Source: a virus. From it: a DNA stretch of 36,353 nt. The translations under genes and the position numbers were made by a program. Under the pieces are notes generated by a model, which worked only from the letters and a program-made list of their open reading frames with translations, was not told where the DNA came from and ran no database searches. The stretch spans positions 1-36,353 of the IMG/VR virus record IMGVR_UViG_3300010148_000042; one strand, given 5' to 3'. The stretch's first letter is position 1. Every line of letters begins with the position of its first letter. Below are positions 12,477-20,771 of this stretch, one piece after another.

Positions 12477-12516
12477 TAAAAAAAAACCTCAAGCGATTAA
12501 GCCTGAGGTTTTTTTA
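12477..12516. terminator. bidirectional terminator with a competing upstream stem
   Basis: AACCTCA (12485-12491) and TGAGGTT (12504-12510) pair, with an A-run before and a T-run after, so it can act on both strands. On the minus strand it ends the acidic gene at 12533. On the plus strand the sequence ATCGCTT (12465-12471) can instead pair with AAGCGAT (12491-12497), which would use part of the terminator stem; this is the geometry of a terminator/antiterminator switch. Confidence 0.8.
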
Positions 12517-12532
12517 TAGAGCTAGCTTTTAA

Positions 12533-12802
12533 CTAGATAAGAAAACGGTCGTAAGAGTCTGTCTCACAGTCCCAATGTGGATTTTCTTTCGACAGTTCTA
12601 GCCAACAAAGAGCCTCTTGTCTTTCATAGTCTATAGGTAACTGCTCGCAGTACGTAGCCAACGGTAGGTCAAGACTAGGTAAGTCGGTTAAACTGAAACC
12701 AAAGTCAGATTCAAAGTCTAGTAGTATTGCGTTACGTTCGTCTTGTGCTAGCTTGTCATTTATTACTGATTGGCTGTCATTGATTGTTATAGTGTTTAAC
12801 AT
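12533..12802 (-). CDS. small acidic early protein
   Basis: An 89-aa protein with ATG behind AAGGA. By hand count it has 19 Asp/Glu against 5 Lys/Arg, so its net charge is strongly negative along the chain (FESDFGFSLTDLPSLDLPL, then SKENPHWDCETDSYDRF). It is the first gene of the leftward side, between the terminator at 12477 and a candidate promoter. Small, early and very acidic proteins in phages include DNA mimics that block restriction enzymes or host DNA-binding proteins. That role is inferred from charge and position; there is no sequence match I can name. Confidence 0.6.
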   Translation of the reverse strand: MLNTITINDSQSVINDKLAQDERNAILLDFESDFGFSLTDLPSLDLPLATYCEQLPIDYERQEALCWLELSKENPHWDCETDSYDRFLI

Positions 12803-13053
12803 GTGTTTTTCCTTTGTTTTATTAAGTGTTAATTTGCCGTGTTTTTCGGCTGATATATATTAAGGGTGAAGTTTTAGCGATTCCAAGCGTTTATTTATTA
12901 TTGAGCTAGCTTGAGCGTTATGAGCTGTTCTATGCACAGAAAAAAAGTCAGGTCAACGCATATTAGTAATGTGAAACCGTTATCGACGGGGACGCCGTAT
13001 ATATATGTACCCTCCATAAATTTTTTACCCCATTTTCTACAAAGGTATAGCAT
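12803..13053. promoter_or_regulatory. divergent control region with candidate leftward promoter
   Basis: No convincing gene lies between 12803 and 13213. On the minus strand TTGGAA (12881-12886) and TAATAT (12857-12862) are 18 bases apart, a fair sigma-70-like pair for the acidic gene. A short GCCG/CGGC hairpin and a GCTAGC (12905) are also present. Frames across 12898-13120 on both strands lack ribosome binding sites. The rightward promoter must lie nearer to 13214 but I cannot identify it with confidence. Confidence 0.4.
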
Positions 13054-13097
13054 TCGCATAGCGACCCTATTGCCATCGCATAGCACTGCTATTGCGA
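13054..13097. repeat. two tandem 22-bp iteron-like direct repeats
   Basis: 13054-13075 and 13076-13097 are exactly adjacent copies of TCGCATAGC-4 bases-CTATTGC-1 base-A. A degenerate third unit may precede (GTATAGC at 13045-13051). A 22-bp period places each copy on the same face of the helix. They lie in the largest gene-free control region, next to AT-rich sequence. Iterons at a replication origin or stacked operator sites are the main options. Confidence 0.65.
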
Positions 13098-13104
13098 CTG
13101 CATG

Positions 13105-13183
13105 TAAACCTAAGGTTTAGTTAGGACTATATTAGATTTATTAATATAAGGTTTGTATTTAAGGTTTATAAACCTTAGGTTTA
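13105..13183. promoter_or_regulatory. cluster of TAAACCT/AGGTTTA palindromes before rightward genes
   Basis: Three dyads: TAAACCTAAGGTTTA (13105-13119), AAGGTTTATAAACCTT (13161-13176, perfect 16-bp palindrome) and TAAACCTTAGGTTTA (13169-13183), the last two overlapping. A lone AAGGTTT lies at 13148-13154. They end 30 bp before ATG 13214. Overlapping dyads with one conserved half-site look like an operator array for a dimeric regulator of rightward transcription. A -10-like TATAAG lies among them. Confidence 0.65.
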
Positions 13184-13213
13184 TACCACCTAAACAGAAA
13201 AAAAGGAATTATT

Positions 13214-13414
13214 ATGGCGTATGAACAAAAAGACATGACAGGCTCAATATTTACTAATGCTGGTAAGAAAAAAGAAAACCAACCAGACTTTACAGGCTCT
13301 TTTAAAATTAATGGTATTGTATACAATGTAGCAGGTTGGAAGAAGCAGTCAGCAAAGGGCATGGAATATGTCAGCTACAAGATAGAGGAAAAAGAAGAAA
13401 AGTTACCATTTTAA
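13214..13414 (+). CDS. DUF736-like small protein
   Basis: A 66-aa protein with ATG behind AAGGA. The order MAYEQKDMTGSIFTN, then NQPDFTGSFKINGIVYNVAGWKK, then GMEYVSYKIEEKE matches the DUF736 layout (YEQKDN-GaLF-N, hPDYtGs--i-G--y--saW-k). It is a small OB-like or beta-barrel protein; some relatives accompany ssDNA-binding functions. It is the first gene of the rightward operon and ends where the next gene starts. The family is assigned by motif recall. Confidence 0.7.
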   Translation: MAYEQKDMTGSIFTNAGKKKENQPDFTGSFKINGIVYNVAGWKKQSAKGMEYVSYKIEEKEEKLPF

Positions 13415-14239
13415 GTGATAGTAACCTGTAAAGGAAAGGAGTTTGAACAGTATGAACTCGATGAGATTAAAGCTGTTGGAATTGAAACAGTCGAAAACTG
13501 GCGTAATGCAAAGATTGGTGATTGGATACGGACTCATGATAGTAAGGTTATTAAAGTTATTGGAAGGCGTAAAAGGGTTTTTACTGGGAAGCGCAAACCG
13601 ATTACTTTTATACGCACAGGTTATGGAGAGACACCAACCTACCGAAAAAAAATCTATGCACTCAGACAAAAAGATTGGGGAGGAGAAGATGACCTCAACA
13701 AGCAGTATGTCAGAGATGTACCAGCTACAACACTTCAAAAACAGTTCGCAGACTATATTTCCAAAAATGGAAAACTGGACAAGAACGGTAAGTTCAATAC
13801 AGAATCCATCGTTGATGCATATACATACGCTTTCAGCGACAACAATCCAAAACAATCACTTAAAAGAGGTCTTAGAATTTTACGCAAAAAACATATCGTT
13901 GATAGGATTAACATGAACATAAGAGAAACCTTATTAGAACATGGTATGGATGATGATTGGGTTGCCAGACAATACAAAGACCTTGTAGATTCAGGCTCTG
14001 GTGTAGCTAAACTAAATGCCTTAAATCGTGTGTCTGATTTGCTGGGTCATTCTAAGAAAGAAAAAGAAGAAAAGACGCAAAACATTATCATGATTTCAGA
14101 TGGTGATAAGAAGCTATTAGCAGAAGCACGTAAAGAACTTTCTGATAAAGATATCGGTAAGTTGATGCATATTGTTAAGAACAAAGGAATTGATGGTGTA
14201 CTTGAAGCGCAAGATACCCAAGTTGATGATATCAGTTGA
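13415..14239 (+). CDS. probable small terminase subunit
   Basis: A 274-aa protein beginning at GTG 13415, directly after the preceding stop, which suggests coupling. The first part has a beta-rich YxxGExPTYRKK segment; residues about 95-200 look helical with an HTH-like organisation (FNTESIVDAYTYAF, LKRGLRILRKKHIVDRI, LEHGMDDDWVARQYKDLVDS). This HTH-like segment, then helices and a charged C-terminus (SDKDIGKLMHIVKNKG), is usual for DNA-recognition terminase subunits. It lies upstream of the large subunit gene with three small genes between. Small terminases vary widely, so this rests on position and fold type. Confidence 0.55.
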   Translation: MIVTCKGKEFEQYELDEIKAVGIETVENWRNAKIGDWIRTHDSKVIKVIGRRKRVFTGKRKPITFIRTGYGETPTYRKKIYALRQKDWGGEDDLNKQYVRDVPATTLQKQFADYISKNGKLDKNGKFNTESIVDAYTYAFSDNNPKQSLKRGLRILRKKHIVDRINMNIRETLLEHGMDDDWVARQYKDLVDSGSGVAKLNALNRVSDLLGHSKKEKEEKTQNIIMISDGDKKLLAEARKELSDKDIGKLMHIVKNKGIDGVLEAQDTQVDDIS

Positions 14240-14402
14240 GATTGATGACTCTAAAGCTGGTGTAATAAATTTAGATGGAAAAGATTTATTAGTGGAACCA
14301 AAGCTTAATGAGTTTATTTTAAGTATATTAGAAGAGAATGACGATTTGCAATCACGTTTAGATTATTATGAAAAATATATAACAGGAGCTGGAGATGCGT
14401 AA
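14226..14402 (+). CDS. small acidic protein, unknown
   Basis: A 58-aa protein from ATG 14226, inside the end of the previous gene (14-bp overlap). The frame opens further upstream, but that part would be read through the previous gene. It shows a beta-type start (ISVEIDDSKAGVINLDGKDL) and a helical, coiled-coil-like end (EFILSILEENDDLQSRLDYYEKYI). No family recognised. Confidence 0.5.
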   Translation: MISVEIDDSKAGVINLDGKDLLVEPKLNEFILSILEENDDLQSRLDYYEKYITGAGDA

Positions 14403-14526
14403 GCTGTACTCTACAGGGCAAGCAAAGTTCACAGATGGTAGTTCTCGTCTAAAAACTACATTAGGGAAAGTAAGAAAATGGAAAAAAAAGAAAAAAAAGG
14501 TGTCAATCAAGAAATTAAAGAGCTAA
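14395..14526 (+). CDS. basic microprotein
   Basis: A 43-aa ORF opening MRKLYSTGQAKFTDGSSRLK with a run of Lys (KWKKKKKKVS). ATG 14395 follows GGAG and overlaps the end of the previous gene. It overlaps the next gene by 49 bp, so one of the two may be spurious. The N-terminal part does not look like a random frame. Confidence 0.4.
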   Translation: MRKLYSTGQAKFTDGSSRLKTTLGKVRKWKKKKKKVSIKKLKS

Positions 14527-14702
14527 TTTCAAATAGACTTGATATAGGTCAAAAGAAATACAAGCAAGATGTTCCTGTAAATGACCAAAGAGAATATACA
14601 CAAGAAGCATTAGAGGAACTACTTGATGCTTGTGTCTATCTCAGCGCTGAGATTTTACGAATTAAACGACTCAAGGAAGATGCAACTAGAATACACGGTT
14701 GA
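14478..14702 (+). CDS. MazG-like nucleotide pyrophosphohydrolase fragment-type protein
   Basis: A 74-aa protein. ISNRLDIGQKKYKQDVPVNDQREYTQEALEELLDACVYLSAEI gives the R---G---Y---- then EA-EE--D---Y order typical of MazG-type helices, where the acidic residues bind magnesium. It is short, so it should act as a dimer or tetramer. MazG-like proteins hydrolyse nucleoside triphosphates or (p)ppGpp and are common in phages. The acidic cluster is intact here (E-A-L-E-E-L-L-D). Substrate unknown. It overlaps the large terminase start by 23 bp. Confidence 0.6.
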   Translation: MEKKEKKGVNQEIKELISNRLDIGQKKYKQDVPVNDQREYTQEALEELLDACVYLSAEILRIKRLKEDATRIHG

Positions 14703-16314
14703 AGAACGACAAGCATTAATGAAGAGAATGTATCTTGATATATTCTTTTTTGCTAAGTTTATATTAGGAGACCCTGAACTTCCTATGCATCACCATGTGC
14801 GTAGTAAATCCCCACAGTTTCATAAAGATATTGTAGCTAAGTTGTTAAAATTAAATGCTGGAGACAAGCTAGCAGTTGTTGCTCCTCGTGGTCATGCAAA
14901 ATCTACCCTTATCAATCTTATATACCCATTGCACAGAATTTTATTTGGAGAAGAAAAGTTTGTACTTTTAATATCTGAGTCAGAAAAACAATCTAAGTTT
15001 TATTTAGAAACTATTGGTAATGAAGTAGAGTTTAATGAAAAGTTGCAATACTTCTTTGGAGACAGAAGAGGTAGGATATGGGGTAAAGAAGAAAAAGAAT
15101 TTATATCAGGATTTGATGAAGAAGGTTTGCCTAATAGTTATTGCAAAGTACTAGTCAGAGGTACAGGTCAAAAGGTTCGTGGTTTAAAGTACGGAGCCTA
15201 TCGACCTACTCTAACTATTATTGATGATGGTGAAGGAGAAAGAAATACAGCAACACAAACACTTAGAGACCAATTTAGGTCTTGGTTAAATGGGGCAGTT
15301 GTAGCAGGTTCACAAGATTCTAAGTTAATATTTATTGGAACTATTGTAGACGAGGATTCGTATCTTAATCGTATAGCTGGACCACGTGCATACGACAGAA
15401 AAGGTAAAAAAAAGATTAAAGGATGGGACAGCATGTTCTTTCAAGCTATTATGCAAGAGAACGATGCAGGATTTTTTAGTGCAAGTGGTAAAGAAATTTT
15501 AGATAAAAATGGTAAACCTAAAGTACTGTGGGAAGATTATCGACCATATAAATGGCTTGTAGAGGAAAGAGACAGGTTAGTATCTGAGGGAGATGTAGCT
15601 TATTTTTATCAAGAATATCAAAATATACCAATGGATGACAGCTTCCGTGTATTTAAAAAAGAAGATATAAATTATTGGAGTGGTCATTTTAAAAACGATA
15701 ACGAGTTTTCTATTGTTTCTGTTGAGAATGAAGATGAGATATGGGATATACCTGTAAATGTATTTATGGGTGTTGACCCTGCTTCAAGTGAAAATGTTAA
15801 AGCTGACTTTTCTGTTATTATGGTGATTGCTGTTGATATGGATAATAATATATATGTTATTGACTATCACAGAGGACAAATGACACCAATGAATCTAGCA
15901 GATAAATTATTTGAAATGATAGAATTTTATAAACCAAAACTTATTAATATTGAAGAAACAGGTCATGTTATGTTGTCTGACTATATGATGCGTGAATCTA
16001 AAAAGAAAGGTAAGTTTTATAATATTAATCCTAAAAAAGCTATTAAAAGTAAATATTATAGGATTAAACAACTTCAACCATATTTTGCAAGTGGTGCAAT
16101 GTTCTTAATGGACAATCATTGGGAGCTTGAACAAGAGCTTCTAAACTTTAAAGAGCATGGTAGTTTTAAAAAAGATACACTAGATGCATTGCGATGGGCA
16201 ATAGATGATATATACGCTCCTCGTCATGGATACGATGAAGATGGAGTAGAGTATAAAGGTACTTCTAACTTTCGTGGTGTTGACTGGGAAACTGGCAAAA
16301 CTATATTTGCATAA
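14680..16314 (+). CDS. terL: terminase large subunit
   Basis: A 544-aa DNA packaging motor. ATG 14680 is preceded by AAGGA; the frame opens 57 bases earlier but inside the MazG-like gene. The N-terminal ATPase has a Walker A variant, APRGHAKST (68-76), common in phage terminases, and Walker B LTIIDDGE (178-185). The C-terminal nuclease of RNase H type shows MGVDPAS (D366), INIEET (E425/E426) and DALRWA (D502), the expected acidic triad. It would pump genomic DNA through the portal and cut it at the end of packaging. All signatures are present, and the portal follows immediately. Confidence 0.95.
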   Translation: MQLEYTVEERQALMKRMYLDIFFFAKFILGDPELPMHHHVRSKSPQFHKDIVAKLLKLNAGDKLAVVAPRGHAKSTLINLIYPLHRILFGEEKFVLLISESEKQSKFYLETIGNEVEFNEKLQYFFGDRRGRIWGKEEKEFISGFDEEGLPNSYCKVLVRGTGQKVRGLKYGAYRPTLTIIDDGEGERNTATQTLRDQFRSWLNGAVVAGSQDSKLIFIGTIVDEDSYLNRIAGPRAYDRKGKKKIKGWDSMFFQAIMQENDAGFFSASGKEILDKNGKPKVLWEDYRPYKWLVEERDRLVSEGDVAYFYQEYQNIPMDDSFRVFKKEDINYWSGHFKNDNEFSIVSVENEDEIWDIPVNVFMGVDPASSENVKADFSVIMVIAVDMDNNIYVIDYHRGQMTPMNLADKLFEMIEFYKPKLINIEETGHVMLSDYMMRESKKKGKFYNINPKKAIKSKYYRIKQLQPYFASGAMFLMDNHWELEQELLNFKEHGSFKKDTLDALRWAIDDIYAPRHGYDEDGVEYKGTSNFRGVDWETGKTIFA

Positions 16315-16344
16315 TATAGATTTTTATAGGTAATATATAGTAAC

Positions 16345-18375
16345 ATGATAAGTCTAAAAAACATACGTCTTGATGATTTAAAACCATCCGACGTAAATGA
16401 AGAGTATATTTATTATCAATCATCAGCCGAAGAACACAAGTTTCAGATGGCAGAAGATGAAGAATTTTATTTAGGTTTACAATTAACGCAATCTCAAAAA
16501 GATTATCTAGTATCTGTTGGGCAACCTCCTGAAGCTAATAATAAAATTAGACCTGCTGTGGAGCAAGTGCTTTCTAATGTTGCAGGTTCCAGTCCAGAAT
16601 GGGACGTACGTCCTACTGGTAAAACAGATTCAGAAGTTGCTTTTGTATACAATAAACTTTTAGATAAAATATGGTATGATTCTGACGGTGATAGGCATTT
16701 TAGAAGTATAGTAAAAGATTTTACAGTCAAAGGAATAGGATATATGTATGTATATCCTGATTGGCAAGCAGAGCAAGGTAGAGGTGGTATAAAAGTTAAA
16801 AGAGTTGCTCCAGAAAATATTTATGTTGACCCTAATTGTACTGACCCATTTTTTAGAGATGCTAGCTCAATAATATTATCTGATACAAGCACAAAATCTG
16901 CAATGAAGGTTATGTTCCCAGATTATGCTGATGAGATAGAAGAAGCTAACGAAGATTATAGAGATGACGATTATGCTACTTCTAAATACAATCGTGATGA
17001 TATTATAAGAAAATCAGACGTAACAGACGATGGACAGCCAAAAGTTAGAAGATACATACGCTGGTCTAAAGTAAACGAAGAACAAGTTTTATTAACAGAT
17101 AATCTTACTGGTAAACAAAAAACATTTACTAAAGAAGAATATGATGAGTTTAAAAAATCAGAAAGATACAAAGTATATGTTAAAGAAAATCAAGTAGATG
17201 AAGAAAAAATATATGTAACAAGAGTTCGTGAAACATTTGTTGTTGGCGACATAATGATTTACGATATTGTTCTTCCAATAGAAGATTATCCTATTGTTCC
17301 TGCATGTAATGAGCATAATGGAAATCCATATCCTGCTGGAGATGTAAGACATGCAAAAACTCCACAAAGAATGTTAAACAGGACAGAAGCTTTACTTATT
17401 TCACATGCAACAAGCACAGCAAGTTTTAAATTAATTTATGAAGATGGTGCTATTGACCCAGAAGAATTAGAAAAATGGTTTGTACCAAATGCTATTATAC
17501 GTGCTAATCCATCTGCTTTAAGAGAAGGAAAGATAAAAGAATTATCTCCACCTGCTATTAGTAGTCAGTTATACGTAGAAAAACAACGATATGAAACAGA
17601 TATAGAAACTGTTTTTGGTGCTTACAAATTTCAACAAGGAAATCCCTCAGGAGCTGTTGGGACATTTGGAGAAGCAAGGATTTTAGATGAAGCTTCTTCA
17701 AGGAAACAGAACTGGAAGATTTTGCCTGTATATGATATGCTTACTAATGTTGGTAAGATTGTATCAAAATATATTCCTTATGTATATGATAAGGAAAGAG
17801 TTCTTAGAGTAATGAATCCTCTTGGAATAGAAAAAGAAATGAAAATTAATGTTCCTGTAATAAACGATTATACACTTGCTATTGAGCGTATGTATGATGT
17901 AACAACTGCTGAAGTTGATATTCGTGTAGTTATAGGTAGTACTCGTTCAAAGAGTCCTACAGCAGACCTTGCAAAAGATATTCAATTATTGCAAGCTGGT
18001 ATATATGACAAAGCACAAGTTATTATGGGATTACAAGGAGATGTAGATAAAAGTGCGCTTATGGCTCGTATGAGTGAGATTGGACAACTTAGAGCGCAAA
18101 ATCAACAACTTCAAAAACAACTACAAGCTATGACTGGAGATTTGCAGACTAGAGAGCGTGAACTGTTCCATACAAAGATGAGAGCAGAAATCTCTGAAGC
18201 AACAAAACCAGTACAACAAGCAGTTAGTAACTTGAGGGCAACGGCTAAGAATGAAGAGAGGAAACAAAAACAAATGACACAAGATACAGCTATTGATTTA
18301 GCTGAATTGACGAATACGGTTAACTCACAACCTCAGGCTCCTACACCTTCTGATGAACAGATGGGTATAGGATAA
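16345..18375 (+). CDS. portal protein (P22-like type)
   Basis: A 676-aa protein directly after the terminase. It has the length and order of P22-like portals of short-tailed phages: an N-terminal clip/stem region with QSAEEHKF and NNKIRPAVEQVLSNVAGSSPEWDVRPTG, then a middle with GIGYMYVYPDW and VKRVAPENIYVDPN, and a C-terminal helical region with coiled coil (RAQNQQLQKQLQAMTGDLQ, about 600-640) like the barrel helices. It forms the dodecameric DNA channel at the head vertex. The ribosome binding site is weak (ATAGG then AT-rich). Confidence 0.85.
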   Translation: MISLKNIRLDDLKPSDVNEEYIYYQSSAEEHKFQMAEDEEFYLGLQLTQSQKDYLVSVGQPPEANNKIRPAVEQVLSNVAGSSPEWDVRPTGKTDSEVAFVYNKLLDKIWYDSDGDRHFRSIVKDFTVKGIGYMYVYPDWQAEQGRGGIKVKRVAPENIYVDPNCTDPFFRDASSIILSDTSTKSAMKVMFPDYADEIEEANEDYRDDDYATSKYNRDDIIRKSDVTDDGQPKVRRYIRWSKVNEEQVLLTDNLTGKQKTFTKEEYDEFKKSERYKVYVKENQVDEEKIYVTRVRETFVVGDIMIYDIVLPIEDYPIVPACNEHNGNPYPAGDVRHAKTPQRMLNRTEALLISHATSTASFKLIYEDGAIDPEELEKWFVPNAIIRANPSALREGKIKELSPPAISSQLYVEKQRYETDIETVFGAYKFQQGNPSGAVGTFGEARILDEASSRKQNWKILPVYDMLTNVGKIVSKYIPYVYDKERVLRVMNPLGIEKEMKINVPVINDYTLAIERMYDVTTAEVDIRVVIGSTRSKSPTADLAKDIQLLQAGIYDKAQVIMGLQGDVDKSALMARMSEIGQLRAQNQQLQKQLQAMTGDLQTRERELFHTKMRAEISEATKPVQQAVSNLRATAKNEERKQKQMTQDTAIDLAELTNTVNSQPQAPTPSDEQMGIG

Positions 18376-18400
18376 CCAAAAATAGGAAACGGAGCATCGA

Positions 18401-19294
18401 ATGTCTGAAAACACGACAAATGAAACGCAGATAGTTAAAGATGATAACCTGATGAGCGCATTAAGTAAATTTAATGAAGGCGTAACAGGCTCAGAAGAAA
18501 CTGAAGTGATAGAAGAACCAACGACTGAAGAAACTGCACAGCTTTCTGAAGAAGAAATAACTGAGCAAGAAGAAGCTGTTGAAGAAGTTAAGAAATGGTT
18601 AATTGATAATAAATTTGAAGATAGTCAAGAAGGTCGACAAAAGCTAGCTGATGCATATAAAAATGTGCAAAGCGCAAAAGATAAAGCTGAAGGAGAACTT
18701 CGTAATAAATCTTCAAAATATGAAAAGCTTGACAAACTTGATGAATGGTTAAAAAGCAATCCCAAGATTGTTGAAATGTTGCAAAATGAAGCTGAAAAGC
18801 AAGAAGTAAATGGACCACCTGAAAAACCTGAAGAATATGATTTAATGGAAGAATCTTTACAAGGTTCCCCTTCTAATCTTTGGAGAAAAGAATATGATGA
18901 GTGGTTGATTGAACAAGGCGCTCAAAAAGCTATGCAACAATTTGAAACTGTACGTCAAAAAGAAAGTGCTGTAAAAGCGCAAGAAGCTGAAATTAATGAG
19001 CTTAAATCTTTAGGTATGAGCGATGATGAAATAAAATCTTTTTATGGATTCATGCAAAGCCCTGAAAATGTTACAACTTCGAATATGGTAAAGGTCTGGA
19101 AGGTTCTAAATGAAAAAGAAAATAATAATGCAGAATCCTCTTCAGATGTTAAGACAAATGATTCAAAAAAGGTTTTGGAAATGGAAAAGGTGCAAAGTGG
19201 CGCTTCAGTTGAAGGCAAGCCTACTCCTGCTAAAAAACCTCAAGAAAAAGAATTAGATGACTTTATGAAGGGGCTAATGCAATTTAGCAAATAA
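18401..19294 (+). CDS. capsid scaffold protein
   Basis: A 297-aa, very acidic and helical protein between portal and capsid genes, with ATG behind GGAG. The first 65 residues are Glu/Thr-rich (EETEVIEEPTTEETAQLSEEE). The centre is coiled coil (about 70-130), and the C-terminus ends in a short basic-hydrophobic segment (KELDDFMKGLMQFSK), the kind of tail that binds capsid subunits. Composition, position and the end motif are those of phage scaffolds, which guide procapsid assembly and then leave or are degraded. Confidence 0.85.
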   Translation: MSENTTNETQIVKDDNLMSALSKFNEGVTGSEETEVIEEPTTEETAQLSEEEITEQEEAVEEVKKWLIDNKFEDSQEGRQKLADAYKNVQSAKDKAEGELRNKSSKYEKLDKLDEWLKSNPKIVEMLQNEAEKQEVNGPPEKPEEYDLMEESLQGSPSNLWRKEYDEWLIEQGAQKAMQQFETVRQKESAVKAQEAEINELKSLGMSDDEIKSFYGFMQSPENVTTSNMVKVWKVLNEKENNNAESSSDVKTNDSKKVLEMEKVQSGASVEGKPTPAKKPQEKELDDFMKGLMQFSK

Positions 19295-19318
19295 CCCTAA
19301 AATAAAGGAGTATGTAAC

Positions 19319-20767
19319 ATGCCAAATACATACGGTGCTGGAACTGCAACTCAGTTCACAGACGGCACACAAAGGCAAGTACTCGAATTAGGTCCAAAGA
19401 TTTATTATTACAATGAGTCTGTAACACCTTTGCTATCTATATCTGGTCGTGCAGGGACAGTTGGAACTCCTGTACCGATTTTTGAATGGATGGAAGATGA
19501 GTACTTTATGAAAAGAAGTGTCAAAATTGACACTACATCATCTGACCTCTCTGATACTGCAACTGCTGGTATCAATGGAGATAATACTGTTGTTAAATTA
19601 AGAAGGCAATCGCAAGTAGAAGCATTTGAAGTTGGTGGCATTTATAGTGCATCAGTTTCTGGTAGTGCTTTAGATACTGCTGTTACTCATTTAATTTGTG
19701 TAGCAATAGGTAAAGATGTTAACATCTCAAGCCCAACAGATAAACATGTTCAGTTCATTGGTGCGCATGCACATGCTAGCTTAGACGCATATAATGTAGA
19801 AGCTACTGCTGATGGTACGGACTTGATTACTGCTAATGGTTCTGGTGTATTAACCCTAACTTACGTTGCAACTGCTGGTCAATTTTATGATAATGGTACT
19901 GCAACAACTTACTACGGAAATAATCCTATGGGATTTGGTGAAGTTAACTTTGCTGATGCTGATTATTTCATGGTAGCTGGTGGTTTAGGTGCTTACGCTG
20001 AAGGTGCTTCAGTAGGTTCTGAGACTCGTAAAAAAGTACGTAGACTTAAGAACTGTACTCAAATCTTCCGTGAGCCTTACACAATCACTCGTACTGCAAG
20101 GGTATCTGAGCAGTATGGTGGTCCAGAACTAGCAAGACTACAAGCTCGTAAGCTTGCACAAATCAAAGTAAATGTAGAGCATGCAATGCTTTTCAATGGA
20201 GCTATCAGTCTTGATTCAAGTTCTGCTAATCCAAAAAGAACATTTGCAGGATTTGGTGTAGGTGGTAGTAACGGTGTTATTCAAACTAACAATGCTGATG
20301 TTGATTCATCATTGCAGTTAAATAACTCTTCTGGTACGCTTGATAACTTTGACAATGTAGTAGAACACATTTTCCAAGACACAATGGACGGTTCAATGGA
20401 AAAAACAGTTTTTGCATCTAACAAATGGATGTTAAAACTTACTGCTATGGTCAGAGCAGGTAATGCTAGCTCAATCAATACAATGATGGGCGAAGAAATA
20501 GTTGCTGGCGTAAGAGTCCTAGAATATATGGGACCTGTTGGTAGACTTAACTTCATACCTCATCCTATGATGAAAGGTGCTTACGAAGATTATGCTCTAG
20601 CTGTTGACTTTAACAACTTCGATGTACGTACTCTTGCTGAATCTGATTTCCAGCTTCGCAGAGACATTGTACAAGATGGTAGTGATGGTCAAACAGATGA
20701 ATGGTTAGTTGAGACTGGTCCTGAGATTCGTCAGGAACAAACTCATGCAATCATGAAGCTTGTCTAA
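19319..20767 (+). CDS. major capsid protein
   Basis: A 482-aa protein behind AAAGGAG. It starts MPNTYGAGTATQFTDGTQ and contains VGTPVPIFEWMEDEY, then REPYTITRTARVSEQYGG, then ARLQARKLAQIKVNVEHAMLFNG and GARVRVLEYMGPVG-type strands. This order fits HK97-fold capsid proteins of the DUF5309 type. An unusual glycine/serine-rich insertion (about residues 130-220, with TADGTDLITANGSG) looks like a surface domain. The strong ribosome binding site and its place after the scaffold fit high expression. A stable hairpin follows the stop. Confidence 0.85.
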   Translation: MPNTYGAGTATQFTDGTQRQVLELGPKIYYYNESVTPLLSISGRAGTVGTPVPIFEWMEDEYFMKRSVKIDTTSSDLSDTATAGINGDNTVVKLRRQSQVEAFEVGGIYSASVSGSALDTAVTHLICVAIGKDVNISSPTDKHVQFIGAHAHASLDAYNVEATADGTDLITANGSGVLTLTYVATAGQFYDNGTATTYYGNNPMGFGEVNFADADYFMVAGGLGAYAEGASVGSETRKKVRRLKNCTQIFREPYTITRTARVSEQYGGPELARLQARKLAQIKVNVEHAMLFNGAISLDSSSANPKRTFAGFGVGGSNGVIQTNNADVDSSLQLNNSSGTLDNFDNVVEHIFQDTMDGSMEKTVFASNKWMLKLTAMVRAGNASSINTMMGEEIVAGVRVLEYMGPVGRLNFIPHPMMKGAYEDYALAVDFNNFDVRTLAESDFQLRRDIVQDGSDGQTDEWLVETGPEIRQEQTHAIMKLV

Positions 20768-20771
20768 AACA

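Noticed and set aside
12235-12480. tRNA gene in the structured region
   Set aside because: No cloverleaf with T-arm GTTC-like sequence and acceptor pairing could be built.
12898-13120. Overlapping frames on both strands in the control region (62 aa minus, 69 aa plus)
   Set aside because: Neither has a ribosome binding site, both cross the 22-bp direct repeats, and the plus frame has unlikely composition. A 39-codon part of the minus frame (from about 13017) looks slightly protein-like, but not enough to call.
13443-13916. 157-aa plus frame in the probable small terminase gene
   Set aside because: It overlaps a longer frame in another phase that has coherent helical segments and fits operon spacing.
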